Assembly: GCA_029975745.1 (NCBI GenBank)
Contig: JARKOL010000182.1
Span: 1 to 32,489, forward strand
Length of the DNA: 32,489 nt
Direction of reading: 5' to 3'
From: Myxococcota bacterium
GTDB taxonomy: Bacteria; Myxococcota_A; UBA9042; DTJE01
A program made the position numbers and the translations under genes. Of this stretch, positions 27,490-32,489 are shown piece by piece (the first letter of the stretch is position 1; every line of letters starts with the position of its first letter). The notes under the pieces were generated by a model. It saw only the letters and a list, made by a program, of their open reading frames with translations, was not told where the DNA came from and ran no database searches.

Positions 27490-28851
27490 CTACAAGAACA
27501 CCCGCATGTCCCCGGCCAGACCCGTCAGCCGACCGTCCTTGATCAAGCCCAGCCGCTCCATCCACGCCTCGAACTCCGGCGTGGGACGCAGTCCCAGCAG
27601 CTCGCGAAGCGCCGCGTTGTCGTGGAACGACGTGGACTGGTAGTTCAGCATGATGTCGTCGCCCATCGGCAGGCCCATGAAGAAGTTGCAGCCCGCCGAC
27701 GCCAGCAGCACGGCCAGGTTCTCCAGGTCGTTCTGGTCGGCGTCCATGTGGTTCGTGTAGCAGACGTCGCACCCCATCGGCAGGCCGTGCAGCTTGCCCA
27801 TGAAGTGGTCCTCGAGGCCGGCGCGGGCGACCTGCTTGCCGTTGAACAGGTACTCGGGCCCGATGAATCCGACGACCGTGTTCACCATGAACGGCTTGTA
27901 GTGGCGCGCCAGGCCGTAGCAGCGCGCCTCCATGACCACCTGGTCGGCACCGTGGTGGCCGCCGCTGGACAGCTCGGACCCCTGGCCCGTCTCGAAGTAC
28001 ATCAGGTTCGGGCCGGGGGCGGTGCCCTTTTCGGCGATCATGGCCGCGGCTTCGTCCAGCATCGCGTTGGTGATGCCGAAGGCGTTGCAACTGATCTCGC
28101 TGCCGGCCAGGCTCTGGAACATCACGTCCATGGGGGCGCCGACCTTCAGCGCCTCCATCTGGGTCGTGACGTGGGCCAGGCAGCAGATCTGGGTCGGCAC
28201 CGCCCAGGCGCGGGTGAACTCGTACAGGTTTTCCAGCACGGCCCGCGTGGCCTCGACCGTGTCCGTCACGGGGTTGACGCCGATCAGCGCGTCGCCCGAG
28301 CCCCAGGACAGCCCCTCCATCGTCGAGGCCAGGATGCCGTGGGGGTCGTCGGTCGTGTGGTTCGGCTGCAGCCGGACGCTGTGGCGACCGCGCAGGCCCA
28401 GCGTGGTGTTCGCGTGGGTGACCACCCGCATCTTCGAACCCGCCAGAATCAGGTCCAGGTTGGACATCAACTTGGCGACCGCGGCGATGCATTCGCTGGT
28501 CAGGCCCCGGCCGATCGCCAGCATGTCCTCGCCGGTGGTCGTGGGCGCCAGCAGGTGTTCGCGCAACTGCGCCACGGTCCAATCCTTGACCTGGGCGAAG
28601 CGCGTCTTGTCCAGATCGTCCTCGATCAGTCGAGTGACTTCGTCCTGTTCGTAGGGCGCGACGGGGCTTTCGCGCAGTTCGTTCAGTCGGACCTCGGCAA
28701 GCACCTGGCGCGCGGCGACTCGCTCCGCAGCGTTCTCGGCGGCGACACCTGCCAGTTCGTCGCCGGACTTGAGCTCGTTGGCCTTGGCCAGGACCTCCTT
28801 CAGGTCCCGGAAGGTGTAGTGTCGGCTCCGAACTGTGGTCGTCCGATTCAT
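27490..28851 (-). CDS. eutB: Ethanolamine ammonia-lyase large (heavy) subunit
   Basis: TLGLRGRHSVRLQPNHTTDDPHGILASTMEGLSWGSGDALIGVNPVTD, MFQSLAGSEISCNAFGI, YFETGQGSELSSGGHHGADQVVMEARCYGLAR, GCDVCYTNHMDADQNDLENLAVLLASAGCNFFMGLPMGDDIMLNYQSTSFHD. Confidence 0.95.
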   Translation of the reverse strand: MNRTTTVRSRHYTFRDLKEVLAKANELKSGDELAGVAAENAAERVAARQVLAEVRLNELRESPVAPYEQDEVTRLIEDDLDKTRFAQVKDWTVAQLREHLLAPTTTGEDMLAIGRGLTSECIAAVAKLMSNLDLILAGSKMRVVTHANTTLGLRGRHSVRLQPNHTTDDPHGILASTMEGLSWGSGDALIGVNPVTDTVEATRAVLENLYEFTRAWAVPTQICCLAHVTTQMEALKVGAPMDVMFQSLAGSEISCNAFGITNAMLDEAAAMIAEKGTAPGPNLMYFETGQGSELSSGGHHGADQVVMEARCYGLARHYKPFMVNTVVGFIGPEYLFNGKQVARAGLEDHFMGKLHGLPMGCDVCYTNHMDADQNDLENLAVLLASAGCNFFMGLPMGDDIMLNYQSTSFHDNAALRELLGLRPTPEFEAWMERLGLIKDGRLTGLAGDMRVFL

Positions 28852-29068
28852 GCGGGCAAGGGTACCCGGGGACGGGCTCGCGCGTCAATCACGTCGGTGC
28901 CGGGATTGCCCAGCACGGTGTCCCTCGGACGCCGGCTTCGACGGGCCCGTTTGCCCCGTCGGCGGGAATCGCCCTAAGTGCCTGCATGAACAGACGGATC
29001 GAACGGTCCGATTTGACGGGGCAATCCGGATCCTGAATTCTGTGGTTTCCAGGACTTGGAGAATCGTT

Positions 29069-30658
29069 GTGGCCCACATCCTGAACCCTGACGAGAACGT
29101 GCTGGTGTCGATCGACCCGGCCACGCTGGAACCGCTGGGCCGGGAACCCCTGGCGACCGCCGAGGACGTTCGCATGGCCGTGGCGCGCGCGGACGCGGCG
29201 TTCCCCGCCTGGGCGGCCCTGACCGTGGCGCAACGTGCCGCGTTCCTGCTGCGCGCGCGGGACGACATGCTGGCGCGCCTGGACGAGGTCTGTGCCCTGA
29301 TCTCGGCCGAAAACGGCAAGCCGCGCACCGAGGCCTTGACCGCCGAGGTCCACGTGGTGGCCGAGTTGATCACCCTGTACGCGAAGCGGGCGCCGTCCCT
29401 GCTGGCGGACCGCCCGATTCCCTTGGCGAATCCCCTGCTGGCCCGCATGAAGTCGTCGCGGATCGCGTACGAGCCGCTGGGCGTCGTCAGCGTGGTCTCG
29501 CCCTGGAACTACCCGTTCGCCATCCCGATGTCCGGAATCGCGATGGCGCTGCTGGCCGGCAACACCGTCGTGTTCAAGCCGGCCTCGGACGCGGCGCTCG
29601 TCGGTCGGATGATCGACCGGATCCTGAACGTCGGGGGCGGGCTGCCCGCGGGCGTGCTGAACACGGTGATTGCGACGGGCGCCTCGATGGGGGAAACGCT
29701 GTTCTCGCCACCCATCCGCAAGGTCGTCTTCACCGGCAGCACCGCGGTCGGACGACGGATCCAGGAGATTGCGGCTCGGCACTTCATTCCGACGGTCATG
29801 GAACTGGGTGGCAAGGACGCGATGATCGTCTGTCGCGACGCCGACCTGGACCTGGCCGCCCAGGGCGCGGTCTGGGGGGCGTTCACCAACTGCGGTCAGG
29901 TCTGCGCCTCGGTCGAACGCGTCTATGTCGATCGCGAAGTCCACGACGCGTTCGTCGAAAAGGTCGTGGCGGTGGCGTCGCGTCTTCGCGTGGGGCGGGA
30001 CTCGGGCGAACACGACATCGACCTGGGGCCGCTGGCGAACGCGTCCCAGCGCGACCTGGTGGCCCGGCACGTCGCGGACGCCGTGGCGAAGGGGGCGCGC
30101 ATCCGGGTTGGTGGGCATCCGCCCGAGGGGCTGTCGGGCTACTTCTTCATGCCCACGGTGCTGACGGAATGTGACCACTCGATGCAGGCGGTGGTGGAAG
30201 AAACGTTCGGCCCTCTGCTGCCGATCCTGTCGTATTCCACCGAGGACGAAGCGGTGCGGCAGGCCAACGACTCGATCTATGGCCTCGGCGCCTCGGTGTG
30301 GACAAGGGACCGGGAACGCGGACTGGCCCTGGCGCGACGGCTTCAGGCCGGGTCCGTGCTGGTGAATGACGTCACGTACTCCTACGGGCTGGTCGATACG
30401 CCGTGGCAGGGCATGAAGGAATCCGGCATGGGGCGCTCGCACTCGGACGAGGGGTTGCTGGAGTTCGTCTATCCCAAGCACATCAACATCGATCGGTCGC
30501 CGGCGTTCATGCGTCGTCGAATGTGGTGGTTCCCGTACTCGACGACCGGGTACGAACTGCTGAAGAAGGTGGTCCGGGCCTTCGTGGAACCCCTGCGTCT
30601 GCCGCGACTGCTTGCGACCGTGTTGGCCAGCAAGGCGGCCCGCAAGATCCTGTATTGA
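29069..30658 (+). CDS. NAD(P)-dependent aldehyde dehydrogenase (classical, non-CoA-acylating type)
   Basis: SPWNYPFAIPMSGIAMALLAGNTVVFKPA, VFTGSTAVGRRI, VMELGGKDAMIV, FTNCGQVCASVERVYV, VVEETFGPLLPIL. GTG start inferred. Confidence 0.88.
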   Translation: MAHILNPDENVLVSIDPATLEPLGREPLATAEDVRMAVARADAAFPAWAALTVAQRAAFLLRARDDMLARLDEVCALISAENGKPRTEALTAEVHVVAELITLYAKRAPSLLADRPIPLANPLLARMKSSRIAYEPLGVVSVVSPWNYPFAIPMSGIAMALLAGNTVVFKPASDAALVGRMIDRILNVGGGLPAGVLNTVIATGASMGETLFSPPIRKVVFTGSTAVGRRIQEIAARHFIPTVMELGGKDAMIVCRDADLDLAAQGAVWGAFTNCGQVCASVERVYVDREVHDAFVEKVVAVASRLRVGRDSGEHDIDLGPLANASQRDLVARHVADAVAKGARIRVGGHPPEGLSGYFFMPTVLTECDHSMQAVVEETFGPLLPILSYSTEDEAVRQANDSIYGLGASVWTRDRERGLALARRLQAGSVLVNDVTYSYGLVDTPWQGMKESGMGRSHSDEGLLEFVYPKHINIDRSPAFMRRRMWWFPYSTTGYELLKKVVRAFVEPLRLPRLLATVLASKAARKILY

Positions 30659-30688
30659 CACGATGCGGCAGGGCAGGGCGCGGGTCTC

Positions 30689-30716
30689 CTTGCGTCCCGA
30701 GGGACCTTCACGCAAG
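30689..30716. terminator. Possible hairpin (CTTGC-GTCCC-GA-GGGAC-CTTCAC-GCAAG) downstream of the aldehyde dehydrogenase
   Basis: Two nested arms read directly, no T-tract; could also be part of the thiD leader. Confidence 0.3.
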
Positions 30717-30862
30717 CCCGCGATGTGCCGTCGTCCGCCGCGGCCCCGGATTCACCGCCTTCGCTGCGATTCGGTCGTCGGCTTGACGCCGATATGGGAC
30801 GGCCCCGCCGCTTTGACATCGCGACCCGTTCCGGCCAGACTGGCGCGACGTTGGGAGGCCAC

Positions 30863-31702
30863 ATGAACGCGTCCTCGTTCCGGGTCGCCGCGCCGCCAGG
30901 CCAGGGATATCCCACCGCGTTGACGATCGCCGGATCGGATTGCAGCGGGGGGGCGGGCATCCAGGCGGACCTGAAGACCTTCGAGGCGTTCGGCGTGTTC
31001 GGCCAGTCGGTCGTCACCGCCGTCGTTGCCGAGAACACCGTGGGCGTCCAGGGCGTCCTGCCCGTGTCGTCCGCGTTCGTCGTCACCCAGATCGATAGTT
31101 GCCTGGACGACATTGGCGCGAGGGCCGTCAAGACCGGCATGCTGGTCGATGGGCCCACGGTCCGCGCCGTGGCCGATGCCCTGGAACGGCACAAGGTGTC
31201 AGATCTGGTCGTGGACCCCGTCATGCGCGCCAAGGGCGGCGATCCCCTGATCGACCCCGACGCCGTGCGCGAACTGGTGACGCGCATCTTCCCCCTGGCG
31301 GCCGTGGTGACGCCCAACGTGCCCGAGGCCGAGGCGCTGGTGGGCCGGTCCCTGGCGACCGAGGCGGACTTCCGGGATGCGGCGCGCACGATCCGGGAAA
31401 TGGGCCCGCGCGTGGTCGTCATGAAGGGGGGGCACAATCCGTTCACGGCCCCGGACGTGTCGATTGATTTCGTCTGGGACGGCATCTCGTGGACGGCGTT
31501 TTCCGCCCCCCGGGAACCGTCCCGGAACACCCACGGCACCGGGTGTACGTTCTCGGCCGCCATCGCGGCGAACCTGGCCCTGGGCGCCGGTGTCCTGGAC
31601 GCGGTCGCCGCGGCCAAGCGCTACATCACGCGGGCGGTCGCGGAGGCGCCGAACCTGGGGCGCGGGCATGGTCCCGTGCGCCACGCGGTGTCCGGTCGGT
31701 AG
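30863..31702 (+). CDS. thiD: Hydroxymethylpyrimidine/phosphomethylpyrimidine kinase
   Basis: ALTIAGSDCSGGAGIQADLKTFEAFGVFGQSVVTAVVAENT, VDPVMRAKGGDPL, TPNVPEAEAL, VVVMKGGH, NTHGTGCTFSAAIAANLALG. Confidence 0.92.
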   Translation: MNASSFRVAAPPGQGYPTALTIAGSDCSGGAGIQADLKTFEAFGVFGQSVVTAVVAENTVGVQGVLPVSSAFVVTQIDSCLDDIGARAVKTGMLVDGPTVRAVADALERHKVSDLVVDPVMRAKGGDPLIDPDAVRELVTRIFPLAAVVTPNVPEAEALVGRSLATEADFRDAARTIREMGPRVVVMKGGHNPFTAPDVSIDFVWDGISWTAFSAPREPSRNTHGTGCTFSAAIAANLALGAGVLDAVAAAKRYITRAVAEAPNLGRGHGPVRHAVSGR

Positions 31703-31732
31703 GGGTTGTGTTCGGAACCCCTCGATTTGTGG

Positions 31733-31761
31733 TTGTGCCCGCGGTTTGCGTCCCATAGAAT
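31733..31761 (+). promoter_or_regulatory. Candidate sigma70-type promoter TTGTGC-N17-TAGAAT
   Basis: Spacing read from the sequence; followed by a GCGGCG-tACCCT-CGCCGC hairpin (31773-31790) in the inferred 5' UTR of the terminal lipoprotein gene. Confidence 0.4.
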
Positions 31762-31814
31762 CCCCCCGGGAAGCGGCGTACCCTCGCCGCGTGGATTGGA
31801 CGAAGGAGGCCACC

Positions 31815-32489
31815 TTGAAGCGCTTCATGGGATTGCTGATCGCGGGCGTGCTGGCGCTGGCGCCGGTCGCGTGCGAGAACGACAACGGGGGAACGACGGA
31901 CAACGGGACCCCGGACACGATCCTGCCGGACGATCCGGGGACCGAGGATACCGTCGAGCCGCCTCTGGATCAGGGGCCGACCGACCTGGGCACCGAGGAT
32001 CCCGGCATCGAGGACCCGGGCCAGGCGGGCGACGAGGGGCTGGATGTTCCGCCGGGGGACGTGCCGGTCGATGTCCCCATGGAAACGCGGCACTTCACGT
32101 TCCGCGCCATCTCGGGTGTGTCGATGGGCGCCGCCGCGCTGACCGTCGCCGGCCACTATCCCCACCTGTTCGACGTGGTGGGCGCGATGGGCGGCTACGT
32201 GGACTACCGCTACGTCGGTCGCCTGATGAAGGACATGCTGGGCGGCGGGTTCTGTCCGATGGATCAACTGCTGCAGCCCGAGGTACTGGCCGACATCAAC
32301 AATCCCGAGAATCCGATGGTGTTCTGCGGCAACCAGACGCCGTTGCAGCCCTACGAATACTACTGGGACTTCAACCACTTCCACTACGACGACGACGGCG
32401 GCACCTGGGACCGCCAGAACTACTTCGACGTGCTCAACAGCATGGTCTACGCGTTCGGCAACTTCATGTTCTACAACCCCGACAACCCG
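31815..32489 (+). CDS. Lipoprotein with Asp/Pro/Gly-rich linker and alpha/beta-hydrolase (esterase-like) domain; truncated at the window end
   Basis: TTG start with AAGGAGG RBS (31803-31809); MKRFMGLLIAGVLALAPVACENDN lipobox; linker DNGTPDTILPDDPGTEDTVEPPLDQGPTDLGTEDPG; GVSMGAAAL nucleophile-elbow-like motif. Open to the last base. Confidence 0.7.
   Translation, partial: MKRFMGLLIAGVLALAPVACENDNGGTTDNGTPDTILPDDPGTEDTVEPPLDQGPTDLGTEDPGIEDPGQAGDEGLDVPPGDVPVDVPMETRHFTFRAISGVSMGAAALTVAGHYPHLFDVVGAMGGYVDYRYVGRLMKDMLGGGFCPMDQLLQPEVLADINNPENPMVFCGNQTPLQPYEYYWDFNHFHYDDDGGTWDRQNYFDVLNSMVYAFGNFMFYNPDNP

Noticed and set aside
25161-28977. Plus-strand ORFs of 666 and 555 aa opposite the eut genes
   Set aside because: Antisense of unmistakable eutB, eutC and eutL/T coding sequence.
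28852-29068. Cobalamin riboswitch or strong promoter in the eutB/ALDH divergent region
   Set aside because: No clear B12-box was seen; TTGACG at 29013 lacks a convincing -10. Covariance search (Rfam Cobalamin) would be decisive.
30659-30862. TPP riboswitch upstream of thiD
   Set aside because: No recognisable THI-box core (CTGAGA...ACCTGAT...) in this leader.
1-32489. CRISPR arrays, tRNA/rRNA genes, insertion sequences, prophage genes
   Set aside because: No regularly spaced repeats, tRNA-like cloverleaf, transposase or phage structural motif noticed by reading; a tool-based scan was not possible.

Overview
High-GC (about 68-70%) bacterial chromosomal segment with dense coding on both strands; several short ATGA/GTGA start-stop overlaps indicate operons. 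I saw no rRNA, tRNA, CRISPR array or transposase. Main blocks: (1) HAD phosphatase, YitT-family membrane protein and a NagD-like HAD-IIA hydrolase; (2) a minus-strand MCE/Mla-type lipid-transport operon (MlaE-like permease with STAS domain, MlaF-like ATPase, MlaD-like MCE protein, PqiC-like lipoprotein) that continues by ATGA overlap into an uncharacterised outer-membrane barrel-like protein; (3) a nine-gene plus-strand arginine operon argR-argG-X-argC-argD-argF'-argB-argE-argH, of the N-acylornithine carbamoyltransferase type, with no recognisable N-acylglutamate synthase but with an uncharacterised P-loop protein X (BioD/DUF1611-like motif GSSMNAGKT) embedded in it; (4) an atypical nitronate monooxygenase-family protein, an SUMF1-domain lipoprotein without the catalytic cysteines, a hypothetical lipoprotein, a PF10136 'SpecificRecomb' membrane protein, and a PHP/CehA-type lipoprotein; (5) a minimal ethanolamine operon eutB-eutC-eutL::eutT whose last gene appears to fuse the EutL microcompartment shell protein to an EutT-type cobalamin adenosyltransferase domain, divergent from an aldehyde dehydrogenase; (6) thiD and the 5' part of an esterase-like lipoprotein. 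The strongest candidates for new biology are the EutL-EutT fusion and the P-loop protein X together with the unusual specificity residue (Ala90) in the N-acylornithine carbamoyltransferase. Family assignments come from remembered sequence motifs; no database search was run.
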